Positions 51,340-60,021 of a stretch of 64,000 bases of DNA are shown here, piece by piece. This DNA is from Actinomadura luzonensis (GTDB lineage Bacteria > Actinomycetota > Actinomycetes > Streptosporangiales > Streptosporangiaceae): assembly GCF_022664455.2 (NCBI RefSeq), contig NZ_JAKRKC020000003.1, positions 682,001 through 746,000 on the forward strand, given 5' to 3'. The notes beneath the pieces were generated by a model, which saw nothing but the letters and a program-made list of their open reading frames with translations, did not search any database and was not told where the DNA came from. The stretch's first letter is position 1, and each line of letters starts with the position of its first letter. The position numbers were made by a program, and so were the translations under genes.

Positions 51340-52961
51340 GGTTCGACTTCGTCATCGTGGGCGGCGGCTCGGCCGGCTGCGCCCTGGCCAACCGGCTCAG
51401 CGCCGACCCCTCGACGTCGGTGCTGGTGCTGGAGGCCGGGCGGCCGGACAGCCTGTGGGACGTCTTCATCCACATGCCGGCCGCGCTGATGTTCCCCATC
51501 GGCAACGCCCGCTACGACTGGAAGTACGAGTCGGAGCCGGAGCCGCACCTGGCCGGCCGGCGCGTCTACCACGCGCGCGGCAAGGTCCTCGGCGGCTCCA
51601 GCAGCATCAACGGCATGATCTTCCAGCGGGGCAACCCGCTGGACTACGAGCGGTGGGCGGCCGACCCTGGCATGAAGAACTGGGACTACGCCCACTGCCT
51701 GCCCTACTTCAAGCGCATGGAGACCTGCCTGGCCGGCCCCGGCACGGACTTCCGGGGCGGCGACGGCCCGCTGAGGCTGGAGCGCGGGCCGGCCGAGGGG
51801 CCGCTGTTCGAGGCGTTCTTCGCCGCCGTGCAGCAGGCCGGGCACCCGCTCACCGACGACGTGAACGGCTACCGCCAGGAGGGCTTCGCCGCCTTCGACC
51901 GCAACGTGCACCGGGGCCGCCGGCTCAGCGCCGCCCGCGCGTACCTGCACCCGGTGCGCCACCGCCGCAACCTCACCGTCCGCACCCGCACCTTCGTGGA
52001 GCAGGTGCTCTTCCGCGGGAACCGGGCGGTCGGCGTGCGGGCGGGCGGCGAGCGGATCGAGGCCGGGGAGGTGATCCTGTGCGGCGGCGCGATCAACACC
52101 CCGCAGCTCCTCCAGGTCTCGGGCGTCGGCCCGCGCGCCCTGCTGGAGCCCCTCGGCATCGACGTGGTGCACGACCTGCCGGGCGTGGGCGAGAACCTCC
52201 AGGACCACCTGGAGGTCTACGTGCAGCACGCCTGCACCCGGCCGGTCTCGCAGCAGCCGTCGCTGGCGCTGTGGCGGCGGCCGTTCATCGGCGCGAGCTG
52301 GCTGTTCCTGCGGCGCGGCCCCGGCGCCACCAACCACTTCGAGGCGGGCGGCTTCATCCGCTCCAACGACGACGTCGCCTACCCCAACCTCATGTTCCAC
52401 TTCCTGCCGCTCGCCGTCCGCTACGACGGCTCGGCCCCGGCCGGCGGGCACGGCTACCAGGTGCACATCGGCCCGATGTACTCCGACGCGCGCGGCTCGG
52501 TCCGGGTCACCTCGGCCGACCCGCGTGTCAAGCCCGCCCTGCGCTTCAACTACCTGTCCACCGACCAGGACCGCCGCGAGTGGGTGGAGGCGATCAGGCA
52601 CGCCCGGCACATCCTGGCCCAGCCCGCCTGGGCGGACCTGGACGGCGGCGAGCTCTCCCCCGGCCCCGGGGTCGAGACCGACGAGGAGATCCTGGCCTGG
52701 GTGGCGAGGGACGCCGAGACCGCCCTGCACCCGTCGTGCACGTGCAGGATGGGCACCGGCGACCTCGCGGTGCTGGACCCGGACACGATGCGGGTGCACG
52801 GCCTCGACGGGCTGCGCGTGGTGGACGCCTCGGCCATGCCCTACGTCACCAACGGCAACATCTACGCGCCGGTCATGATGCTGGCCGAGAAGTCGGCCGA
52901 CCTCATCCGCGGCGACACCCCGCTGCCGCCCGAGCCGGTGGAGTTCTACCGGGCTACCTAG
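51336..52961 (+). CDS. betA: GMC-family oxidoreductase, choline dehydrogenase-like
   Basis: A 541-aa FAD enzyme of the glucose-methanol-choline family. It shows the FAD fold FVIVGGGSAGCALANRL, GRVYHARGKVLGGSSSINGM (GMC signature 1), GAINTPQLLQVSGVGP (signature 2) and the C-terminal HPSCTCRMG with catalytic His, then VVDASAMPYVTNGN. BetA oxidises choline to betaine aldehyde, and its coupling to a betaine-type importer supports that substrate. No adjacent betaine aldehyde dehydrogenase is present. The TTG start at 51336 overlaps the binding-protein stop. The last 8 bases overlap the convergent TetR gene. Confidence 0.85.
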   Translation: MRFDFVIVGGGSAGCALANRLSADPSTSVLVLEAGRPDSLWDVFIHMPAALMFPIGNARYDWKYESEPEPHLAGRRVYHARGKVLGGSSSINGMIFQRGNPLDYERWAADPGMKNWDYAHCLPYFKRMETCLAGPGTDFRGGDGPLRLERGPAEGPLFEAFFAAVQQAGHPLTDDVNGYRQEGFAAFDRNVHRGRRLSAARAYLHPVRHRRNLTVRTRTFVEQVLFRGNRAVGVRAGGERIEAGEVILCGGAINTPQLLQVSGVGPRALLEPLGIDVVHDLPGVGENLQDHLEVYVQHACTRPVSQQPSLALWRRPFIGASWLFLRRGPGATNHFEAGGFIRSNDDVAYPNLMFHFLPLAVRYDGSAPAGGHGYQVHIGPMYSDARGSVRVTSADPRVKPALRFNYLSTDQDRREWVEAIRHARHILAQPAWADLDGGELSPGPGVETDEEILAWVARDAETALHPSCTCRMGTGDLAVLDPDTMRVHGLDGLRVVDASAMPYVTNGNIYAPVMMLAEKSADLIRGDTPLPPEPVEFYRAT

Positions 52962-53718
52962 CGCGCCGCCCGACGAGCGCCTCGATGCCGTCGAGCACAC
53001 GTTGCAGGCCGAACTCGAAGGCGTGCTCGGGGCTGTAGGCGGCGTTCATGGCCTCGCCCGCGGCCTGCCCGACGCGGCTGGCGACCGGCCAGCGCTCGGC
53101 GTCGGCGATGCGGGCGAAGAAGGGCGCGTGCGCGGCCCACCACTGCTCGTCGGTCAGGCCGCTCTGGCTCTCGACCTGGGCCGCCTCCACCGCGCCCCGG
53201 GCCGTGCCGTGCACGAAGCCGGTGATCAGGGTGATCACGGCGTCCATCTCCAGGTCGCTCAGGCCGATGCCGTCCACGGCGCGCAGCTCGTAGTCGTACT
53301 TGGCGGTGACGTTGGGGCCGAGCACCGGGCGGCTGGCGGCCACCTGGAGCAGCCAGGGGTGGCGCAGGTAGAGGGCCCGGTTCTCGCGGGCGATCTGCTC
53401 CAGGCGGCCCCGCCAGCCGCCGGGGACGTCCTCGGGGCGGGCGGTCTCGCCGTAGACGGTGTCGAGCATGACGTCGAACAGCTCCGGTTTGCCCGGGACG
53501 TACGTGTAGAGCGACATGGTGCCGACGCCCAGCTTCTCGGCCACCCGCCGCATCGACAGGGCCTGGAGCCCTTCGGCGTCGGCCACCTCGATCGCGGCGC
53601 GCACGATGCGCTCGACGCTCAGCTCCGGCTTGCCCTTGCGGCTGGCCCGCTCGCTGGTGCGCCAGAGGAGGGCGAGGCTGCGCGCGGGGTCGCCCTTGCC
53701 CGGGTGTTCGACGGTCAC
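52954..53718 (-). CDS. TetR-family regulator with tetracycline-repressor-like C-terminus
   Basis: A 254-aa repressor. The helix-turn-helix LSMRRVAEKLGVGTMSLYTYV lies near residues 55-75, preceded by a basic arm. The C-terminal domain (MLDTVYGETARP to GLQRVLDGIEALV) is of the TetR_C type found next to exporters. The GTG start at 53718 has almost no leader. It is divergent from an ABC-2 exporter pair across an 79-bp gap with two palindromes, the classical arrangement for autoregulated efflux control. It overlaps betA tail-to-tail. Confidence 0.88.
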   Translation of the reverse strand: MTVEHPGKGDPARSLALLWRTSERASRKGKPELSVERIVRAAIEVADAEGLQALSMRRVAEKLGVGTMSLYTYVPGKPELFDVMLDTVYGETARPEDVPGGWRGRLEQIARENRALYLRHPWLLQVAASRPVLGPNVTAKYDYELRAVDGIGLSDLEMDAVITLITGFVHGTARGAVEAAQVESQSGLTDEQWWAAHAPFFARIADAERWPVASRVGQAAGEAMNAAYSPEHAFEFGLQRVLDGIEALVGRRAR

Positions 53719-53721
53719 CTT

Positions 53722-53739
53722 CGTACGGTACACCGTACG
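53722..53739. promoter_or_regulatory. TetR-type operator, copy 1
   Basis: CGTACGGT-AC-ACCGTACG forms an almost perfect 18-base palindrome (8-base arms) next to the tetR start codon. Arm sequence and spacing are typical for TetR-family sites. Binding by the adjacent repressor is inferred. Confidence 0.65.
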
Positions 53740-53740
53740 G

Positions 53741-53778
53741 TTGCCGACTGGACCCGTATTGTGTACGGTACGGCGTAC
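53741..53778 (+). promoter_or_regulatory. Promoter of exporter pair with operator copy 2
   Basis: TTGCCG (53741-53746) and TACGGT (53764-53769) are 17 bp apart. The -10 lies inside a second imperfect repeat, GTACGGTACGGCGTAC (53763-53778), so repressor binding there would block the promoter. The exporter start is at 53798. Confidence 0.5.
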
Positions 53779-53797
53779 GTTTCGAAGGGAGAGCGGG

Positions 53798-54730
53798 ATG
53801 ACGGCGGTGCTCGCGCGCGGGCTGCGCAAGACGTACGGCGGCAGGGCCGCGCTGGACGGCCTCGACCTGGACGTGGGCGAGGGCACGGTGTGCGGCCTGC
53901 TCGGGCCGAACGGCGCGGGCAAGACCACGGCCGTGCGCATCCTCACGACGCTCCTGCGGCCGGACGGCGGCCGGGCGGAGGTGGCCGGGCACGACGTGAC
54001 GCGGCGGCCCCGCGAGGCGCGCCGCAACCTCGGCCTGGTCGGCCAGCACACCGCCGTGGACGAGCTGCTGACCGGCCGGCAGAACCTGGAGCTGTTCGGC
54101 CGCCTCCACCACCTGACAGCGGCGGCGGCCCGGCGGCGGGCCGAGGAGCTGCTGCGGCGGTTCGGGCTGGAGCACGAGGGGCCGGCGAAGGAGTACTCCG
54201 GCGGCATGCGGCGCCGGCTCGACCTCGCGGCGAGCCTGATCCTGGCGCCGCCCGTGCTGTTCCTCGACGAGCCGACCACCGGCCTCGACCCGCGCAGCCG
54301 CGCGGAGATCTGGCGCGCGGTGCGCGAGCTGGTCGCGGACGGCACCACCGTGCTGCTCACCACGCAGTACCTGGAGGAGGCCGACCAGCTCGCCGACCGC
54401 GTCACGGTCGTGGACGCCGGCCGGGCGGTGGCCGAGGGCACGCCCGACGAGCTGAAGACCAAGCTCGGCGGCGACCGGCTGGACGTGGTGGTCCACGACC
54501 ACGGGCGGCTGGCGGAGGCCGCCGCGATCGCCGCTCGCGCCGCCACCGGCCCGGTCGAGACCGACCCCGACACCCGCCGCGTCTCCGCGCCGGTGGGCGA
54601 GCGGGTCAAGGCGCTCACCGGCGTGCTGGCGACGTTGGCGGCCGCCGGGATCGAGATCGAGGACGTCGCGCTGCGGCGGCCGACGCTGGACGAGGTCTTC
54701 CTGACCCTGACCGAGGGAGAGCGGGCGTGA
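53798..54730 (+). CDS. ABC-2 type exporter ATPase, DrrA-like
   Basis: A 310-aa ATPase: Walker A GPNGAGKTTAVRIL near residue 39, signature YSGGMRRRLDLAASL, Walker B VLFLDEPTTGLDPRSR and switch TTQYLEEADQLAD, with Gln in the usual His position as in DrrA-type daunorubicin exporters. The C-terminal domain ends with LRRPTLDEVFLTLTE. ATG at 53798 after AGGGAGAG. GTGA overlap with the permease. Cargo unknown, but drug or lipid export under TetR control is likely. Confidence 0.9.
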   Translation: MTAVLARGLRKTYGGRAALDGLDLDVGEGTVCGLLGPNGAGKTTAVRILTTLLRPDGGRAEVAGHDVTRRPREARRNLGLVGQHTAVDELLTGRQNLELFGRLHHLTAAAARRRAEELLRRFGLEHEGPAKEYSGGMRRRLDLAASLILAPPVLFLDEPTTGLDPRSRAEIWRAVRELVADGTTVLLTTQYLEEADQLADRVTVVDAGRAVAEGTPDELKTKLGGDRLDVVVHDHGRLAEAAAIAARAATGPVETDPDTRRVSAPVGERVKALTGVLATLAAAGIEIEDVALRRPTLDEVFLTLTEGERA

Positions 54731-55515
54731 CGACGGTGCGATGGGCCCTCGCCGACGGATGGAGCGTCGCCCGGCGCGACCTGATCCACTGGCGCAACCA
54801 GCCGATGACGGTGGTGTTCGGGATCGCCTTCCCGATCATGATCACGCTGGCCTTCGGCTACCTGTTCGGCGGCGCGGTGAAGGTGCCGGAGGGCGCGGAC
54901 TACTTCGCCTTCCTCATGCCCGGCATGTACGGCATGACCATGCTCTTCGGCCTGAGCGCCACCATGATCGCCGTGGCCACGGACGCCGCCAAGGGCGTCA
55001 CCGACCGCTTCCGCTCGTTGCCCATGACGCCCGGGGCCGTGCTCGCCGGCCGCGCGGTCGCCGACCTGCTGCACTCGGTGCTCGTCCTGGCCGGGCTGAT
55101 GGCCTGCGGCCTCGCGGTCGGCTGGCGACCGGCCTCGGCGGGCGGGGCGCTCGGCGCGGCCGGTCTGCTGCTGCTCCTGCGCTTCTCGCTGCTCTGGGCC
55201 GGGATGTACCTGGGGCTGCTGACCCGGGACCCCGGCGCGGTGGTGGCCGTCCAGACGCTGGAGTTCCCGATCGGCTTCCTGTCGAACGCCTTCGTCGCCC
55301 CGGACACCATGCCGGGCTGGCTCGGCGCGATCGCCGAGTGGAACCCGCTGTCGTCGACGGCGGCGGCGGCCCGGCAGCTCTTCGGCAACCCGGGCTGGGG
55401 CGGCGACTCCTGGGCGGCCCAGCACCCGGTGCTCCTGGCCGTGGCGTGGCCGCTGGCGATCACCGCCGTGTTCCTCACCCTGTCGGTCCGCCGCTACCAG
55501 CGGCTCGACCGCTGA
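54727..55515 (+). CDS. ABC-2 type exporter permease, DrrB-like
   Basis: A 262-aa membrane protein with the ABC-2 order: an N-terminal cytoplasmic part (VARRDLIHWRNQPMTVVFG), about six hydrophobic segments, DRFRSLPMTPGAVLAGR in the cytoplasmic loop, and FLSNAFVAPDTMPGWLGAIAE plus NPLSSTAAAARQLF near the end, as in DrrB. It ends 6 bases before the convergent cvnD5 stop. Confidence 0.9.
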   Translation: MTTVRWALADGWSVARRDLIHWRNQPMTVVFGIAFPIMITLAFGYLFGGAVKVPEGADYFAFLMPGMYGMTMLFGLSATMIAVATDAAKGVTDRFRSLPMTPGAVLAGRAVADLLHSVLVLAGLMACGLAVGWRPASAGGALGAAGLLLLLRFSLLWAGMYLGLLTRDPGAVVAVQTLEFPIGFLSNAFVAPDTMPGWLGAIAEWNPLSSTAAAARQLFGNPGWGGDSWAAQHPVLLAVAWPLAITAVFLTLSVRRYQRLDR

Positions 55516-55521
55516 CGGCGG

Positions 55522-56100
55522 CTAGTGGACCGGGGCGGCGCGCAGGCGTACGACGTGCTCGACGAGCGCGATCAGCGTCGCCTTCACCGACTCGCGGCTG
55601 CGGGCGTCGGTGCGCACGATCGGCGTGTGCGGCGAGAGCGCCAGCGCCTCCCTGACCTCCTGGTCGGAGTGCAGGAACTGGCCGTCCCAGCCGTTGATGC
55701 CGATGACGAACGGCAGCTTGGCCTCTTCGAAGTAGTCGATGGCCGGGAAGCTGTCGGCCAGCCGGCGGGTGTCCACCAGCACCACCGCGCCGATCGCGCC
55801 GCGGACCAGGTCGTCCCACATGAACCAGAACCGGTGCTGCCCGGGCGTGCCGAACAGGTACAGGATGAGGTCCCGGTCCAGCGAGAGCCGGCCGAAGTCC
55901 ATCGCCACGGTCGTGGTCTGCTTGTTGGGGGTCATCCCCAGGTCGTCGATGCCCGCGGACGCGTCGGTCATGACCGCTTCCGTGGTGAGCGGGAGAATCT
56001 CGGACACCGCCCCCACGAACGTGGTCTTACCGACGCCGAACCCCCCGGCCACCACGATCTTCGTCGAGGTGAGGCCGGGGCTAGAGCCTGCGTAGTCCAC
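55522..56100 (-). CDS. cvnD: CvnD5, conservon Ras-like GTPase
   Basis: A 192-aa GTPase starting MDYAGSSPGLTS (Tyr where other copies have Phe), with GGFGVGKTT, FGTPGQHRF and GINGWD. MTPNKQTTT and QFLHSDQEVREALALSPHT distinguish it, and the C-terminus HVVRLRAAPVH is unique. GTG start at 56100 within the end of cvnC5. Confidence 0.93.
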   Translation of the reverse strand: MDYAGSSPGLTSTKIVVAGGFGVGKTTFVGAVSEILPLTTEAVMTDASAGIDDLGMTPNKQTTTVAMDFGRLSLDRDLILYLFGTPGQHRFWFMWDDLVRGAIGAVVLVDTRRLADSFPAIDYFEEAKLPFVIGINGWDGQFLHSDQEVREALALSPHTPIVRTDARSRESVKATLIALVEHVVRLRAAPVH

Positions 56101-56443
56101 TGAGCACCCTTTCGAGCATGGTTAGGTCTGGCTGTCCCTGCTGGAGGCGTGGCTGGTGCAGGCGGACGAGTCCTTCGTCGGACATGTCCGCCACGAGCAC
56201 CCTCGCCACGCCCAGCGGGACGCGGAGCAGGGCCGAGATCTCGGCGACCGACCGGAACGTCCTGCAGAGCTGCATGATGGCCTCCTGCTCGGGGGTGAGC
56301 AGGGCCATCTCCTCGTCCGGGATCGACATCGAGGAGATCAACGTCTCCATCGCGAGGTGGTACCGCGGCTCGGAACGGCCGCCGGTCACCGCGTAAGGAC
56401 GGAACAGGGGCTCTTCTTCCCCGATCCCGTCACTGCCGTACAC
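56081..56443 (-). CDS. cvnC: CvnC5, DUF742 protein
   Basis: At 120 aa it is the shortest DUF742 copy: MYGSDGIGEEEPLF, RPYAVTGGRSEPRYHLAMETLISS, an acidic DEEMALLTPEQEAIM stretch, VAEISALLRVPLGVARVLVADM and LLERVLSGLRRL. The acidic N-terminus contrasts with the Pro/Gln-rich linkers of copies 1 and 2. It lies 26 bases after cvnB5. Confidence 0.9.
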   Translation of the reverse strand: MYGSDGIGEEEPLFRPYAVTGGRSEPRYHLAMETLISSMSIPDEEMALLTPEQEAIMQLCRTFRSVAEISALLRVPLGVARVLVADMSDEGLVRLHQPRLQQGQPDLTMLERVLSGLRRL

Positions 56444-56469
56444 GGCCCTCTCCCATCAGTTCCATCACA

Positions 56470-56892
56470 TCACCGCGCCCTGGCGGCCTGGAGTTCGGCG
56501 CGCAGGGCGGGCGTGAGCGCCTGTCCCGCCCTGTCTACCAGCAGCGTCATCTGATACGCCACCAAACCCATGTCACAATCCGGACCCGCCAGCACCGTCA
56601 GCACCGAGCCGTCGCTGATGGCCATGACGAGCAGCAGACCCCGCTGCATCTCGACGACGGTCTGCGTCACCGCGCCGCCCTCGAACACCCTGGACGCGCC
56701 GACGGTCAGGCTCAGCAGACCGGCGGAGACGGCGGCGAGCTGGTCGGCGCGGTCCGGCGGGAAGCCCTCCGACGCGGCCAGGCACAGGCCGTCGGCGGAG
56801 ACGACCACGGCGTGCGCGACGCCGGGCGTGTTCCGCACGAAGTCGGTGATCAGCCAGTCGAACCGGTGCGCCTCGTGGCTCAGCGTTGTCAC
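56470..56892 (-). CDS. cvnB: CvnB5, roadblock/LC7 protein
   Basis: A 140-aa LC7 protein, MTTLSHEAHRFDWLITDFVRNT, with VVSADGLCLAASEGF, ISDGSVLTVLAGPDCDMGLVAYQMT and LTPALRAELQAAR. Unlike copies 1-4, it does not overlap cvnA: 21 bases separate the cvnA5 stop from this start, so coupling is looser. Confidence 0.93.
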   Translation of the reverse strand: MTTLSHEAHRFDWLITDFVRNTPGVAHAVVVSADGLCLAASEGFPPDRADQLAAVSAGLLSLTVGASRVFEGGAVTQTVVEMQRGLLLVMAISDGSVLTVLAGPDCDMGLVAYQMTLLVDRAGQALTPALRAELQAARAR

Positions 56893-56913
56893 GCATCCTC
56901 CCCGGCGGGACGC

Positions 56914-59874
56914 TTACTCACTCTGTTCCTCCTGTTGACGTACTTCCTGGCGGGCCCGCCGCACACCCTGCTGGTAGCTGGCCATCCGGCTGCGCACCCG
57001 GTCCGCGGAGACCGGGGACGGCGCGGGGGCCTGCCGCTGCGGCTGCTGCTGCGCCTGCGGCTGACCGGCCGTGCCGGGCACCAGGTTGGCCTTGGGGGTC
57101 CGCTTGGGCAGCCCGGCGGCGGTGATGCCGCCGAGGCTGGGGTCGCTGGCCTTGGCCGCCGCCTGCCATCCGGCGTCGGCGGCCGTCCGCCACGATTCCT
57201 CCCCAGAGGGTACGGCTTGCGCGGGCGTGGCCTCACCGCCGCCCGGCGCCTTCGGCTGCGCCGGGGCTCGCTCCCCCGGCGGGCGCCGGAACCAGGCCGA
57301 CTCCACCGACGCGAAGATCGGCAGGTATTCCTCCTGGTCAGGCTCCACCGGGGACACCTCGACCGAGGGGATCGGGTCCGGCCTCCGCACGTCGTTCGTC
57401 GGGTACGCGGTCATCGGCGGCGGCGTCTGGAACGCACCATTTCCCGTTCCGCCGGGGACGCCGTTGGCGGGCGCGCCGTTGCCGTTCACGCCGGGGTAGG
57501 CCCCGGCGCCCGGGTACGACGGGTAGGCGCCGGAGTCGAACGACGCGGGCGGCCGGCCCCGGTAGGAGCCGCCGTCGGTGTCGGCGGTGAAGCCGCCGAT
57601 CCCCGCCTGAGCGGGGTCGGAGCCGAACGTGCCGAACGCGTGCCTGGGCGTGACGGGCGCGCTGTCGTGGCCGCCGGGGCGGGCGGGGCCGCCGGGCGCG
57701 CTGTCGTAGGTGCCGGGGCCCTGCCGCGACGGGCCGCGCGGCGCGTCGAGCGACTCGAAGGAGCCGAACGACCGGAACGTCCCGTTGGCGACCGGTCCCG
57801 GCGCCCCTCCGGGCGCGGGCCGCCCGCCGAACGCCGGGGCCGGGCCGGGGGCGGTGCCGCCACCGAAGGCGGGCCGCTGGGGCAGCGGCTGCTGCTGGCC
57901 GTCGGCGATGAGCGCGGGCGGCAGCAGCACCATGGCGATGAGGCCGGCGCCGTCGCCCTTCCTGAGCTGCACCCGGATGCCGTGCCGCAGGGCCAGGCGG
58001 CCGACCACGAACAGGCCCATGCGCCGCGAGACCGACACGTCCACGACGGGCGGCTCGGCGAGGCGCCGGTTGGCCTCGGCCAGCTCGTCCTCGGTCATGC
58101 TGATGCCGGTGTCGCTCACCGACAGCAGCGCGCCGCCGCCCTCGATGGGGCTGCTGGTGACGACGACGTGGGAGTTGCTCGGGGAGAACTGGATGGCGTT
58201 CTCGACCAGCTCGGCGACCAGGTGCACGAGGTCGTTGGCGCAGCTCCCGAGCACGGACGTGCTCCGGTGCACCCGCACCTGCACCCGCTCGTAGCCCTCG
58301 ACCTCCGACAGCGCGGCGCGCACGACGTCGACCAGCTTGGCCGGCTGGCTGCGCCGCCTGGTGGCCTCGTGGCCGGCGAGGACCAGCAGGTTCTCGGAGT
58401 TGCGGCGCATGCGGGTGGCCAGGTGGTCGAGCTTGAACAGGTCGGCCAGGCGGGCGCCGTCCTGCTCGCCCTTCTCCAGGCCGTCGATGAGCGAGATCTG
58501 CCGCTCGACCAGCGTCTGGGTGCGGCGCGAGAGGTTGACGAACATCGAGCTGATGTTGCCGCGCAGCTCGGCCTCCTCGCCCGCCAGGCGCACGGCCTGG
58601 CGGTGCACCTGGTCGAAGGCGCGGGCCACGTCGCCGATCTCGTCGTTGCCCTCGATCGCGATCGGGCGGACCTCGCCGACCTGGGCGTCGCCGTTGACGC
58701 GGAGCTGGCGCACCACGTCGGGCAGGCGGAAGCCGGCGATCTCCAGGGCCTCGGTGCGCAGCCGGCGCAGCGGGGCGACCATGGAGCGGGCGATGGCGAC
58801 GGTGAGGAGCAGCACGAGCAGCAGCAGCGCGACGATCATCACGCCGGCGATGATCGCGGTGCGGATCTCGGAGCCGCGCAGCTCCTGGCTGCGCAGGCTG
58901 ACCTTGTCGGCGAGGTCCTTCTCGATGCCGTGCAGGACGTCGATGACGACGCCGTTCTCGTCGAACCACTCCTGGCGGCTGGCCCTGGCCGAGATCAGGT
59001 TGTCGTTGATGCGCACGCCGGGGGCCCGGCCGCTGGCCAGGGTGACCGCCCGGGACTTGGTGAGCTGGACGTTGACGTACTCGGGCCTGGAGGTCAGCGA
59101 CTTGGACAGGTCCAGGCCGATGTCGGCGCCGGCCTCCGCGCCGACCGTGCTGATGTCGCTGAGCTGGCGGGCGTTGGAGGCGATGAACTGCTCGACCGTC
59201 TTGGCGTCGACGCGGGCGGTGTCGTAGCTGGCCTGGAGGAGCTGGACGCGCTGGCGGGAGACCTCCTCCTTGGCGGCGGCGAGGGCGCTCAGCGCGCGGA
59301 ACTGGCCGACGATCAGGGAGTCGTCCGACATCAGGCCCAGCTCGTCGTGCAGGGTGAGCAGGCTGTCGGTGAGGAAGTCGTACTGGCCGGTGTTGCGCTG
59401 GCCCTCGGCGCGGATGCGGGCCAGGCGGGCGAGGTCGGACCGGGTGCGGTCGGCGGCCTTGACGACGCGGGGGCCGTAGGAGTCGTCGATGGCGGCGAGG
59501 TCGGCGCGCACCTGGGCGACGAGCTTGTCGACGGCGGCCTTGCGCTGGGCGAGCGGCTGGGCGAGCGTCTTCTTCATGGCGCTGCTGGCGCCGATCCAGC
59601 CGGCCGTGTCACGCTCCAGGCCGATGGCCTGCAGCAGGTCGCGGATGTGGCCGGCCTGCTCGGCGGCGGTGGCGGTGCGGTCGTAGTCGGAGATGCTCTG
59701 CACCGACTCGACCACCCGCGAGCCGCCGAGGACGACGGCCGCGATGGTCGGGACCAGGATGAGCGCCGTGAGGCGCCAGCGCACGCGCCAGTTGCGCAGT
59801 CCGAAGCGTGACAGCGACCGCCTGCCGCGGTCCCGCTGCGCGGCTGAGCCGCTGTCGGAGTTCCCCGTAGTCAC
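56914..59874 (-). CDS. cvnA: CvnA5, membrane sensor histidine-kinase-like protein
   Basis: A 986-aa sensor: TM1 about 28-53, TM2 about 335-363, HAMP, LDHLATRMRRNSEN near 488, N-box HLVAELVENAIQFSP near 553, and VSDTGISMT, in which the second Gly of the usual GIGM is replaced by Ser. The sensory half shares little with the other copies. The tail (about 658-986) has Gly/Pro-rich stretches, GAYPSYPGAGAYPG, then LPIFASVESAWF, GLPKRTPKANLVPG and RSRMASYQQGVRRAR. GTG start MTTGNSDSG, about 147 bp from glnD, the nearest gene upstream on the same strand. Confidence 0.92.
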   Translation of the reverse strand: MTTGNSDSGSAAQRDRGRRSLSRFGLRNWRVRWRLTALILVPTIAAVVLGGSRVVESVQSISDYDRTATAAEQAGHIRDLLQAIGLERDTAGWIGASSAMKKTLAQPLAQRKAAVDKLVAQVRADLAAIDDSYGPRVVKAADRTRSDLARLARIRAEGQRNTGQYDFLTDSLLTLHDELGLMSDDSLIVGQFRALSALAAAKEEVSRQRVQLLQASYDTARVDAKTVEQFIASNARQLSDISTVGAEAGADIGLDLSKSLTSRPEYVNVQLTKSRAVTLASGRAPGVRINDNLISARASRQEWFDENGVVIDVLHGIEKDLADKVSLRSQELRGSEIRTAIIAGVMIVALLLLVLLLTVAIARSMVAPLRRLRTEALEIAGFRLPDVVRQLRVNGDAQVGEVRPIAIEGNDEIGDVARAFDQVHRQAVRLAGEEAELRGNISSMFVNLSRRTQTLVERQISLIDGLEKGEQDGARLADLFKLDHLATRMRRNSENLLVLAGHEATRRRSQPAKLVDVVRAALSEVEGYERVQVRVHRSTSVLGSCANDLVHLVAELVENAIQFSPSNSHVVVTSSPIEGGGALLSVSDTGISMTEDELAEANRRLAEPPVVDVSVSRRMGLFVVGRLALRHGIRVQLRKGDGAGLIAMVLLPPALIADGQQQPLPQRPAFGGGTAPGPAPAFGGRPAPGGAPGPVANGTFRSFGSFESLDAPRGPSRQGPGTYDSAPGGPARPGGHDSAPVTPRHAFGTFGSDPAQAGIGGFTADTDGGSYRGRPPASFDSGAYPSYPGAGAYPGVNGNGAPANGVPGGTGNGAFQTPPPMTAYPTNDVRRPDPIPSVEVSPVEPDQEEYLPIFASVESAWFRRPPGERAPAQPKAPGGGEATPAQAVPSGEESWRTAADAGWQAAAKASDPSLGGITAAGLPKRTPKANLVPGTAGQPQAQQQPQRQAPAPSPVSADRVRSRMASYQQGVRRARQEVRQQEEQSE

Positions 59875-59970
59875 TGCTCCCGCTACCCCTCAATCATCCC
59901 GTTGTGACGGGCTCCGAGATCGCCCAAACCTCGAAGCCGTCCACAAGGTATCCGAGCATGTGTCACAACC

Positions 59971-59985
59971 GGCAAATCGGACACA
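59971..59985 (-). promoter_or_regulatory. Conserved cvnA upstream box (copy 5)
   Basis: On the minus strand it reads TGTGTCCGATTTGCC, about 97 bp upstream of the cvnA5 GTG. It is the most degenerate of the five boxes, but keeps TGTG, the C and the AT-rich centre in register. It lies in the glnD-cvnA5 gap, next to a cluster of TGTCAC/TGTGAC-like words. Confidence 0.35.
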
Positions 59986-60021
59986 ATCGTTACAAATGTG
60001 ACCGACAGCCGTTGCTGCCGG

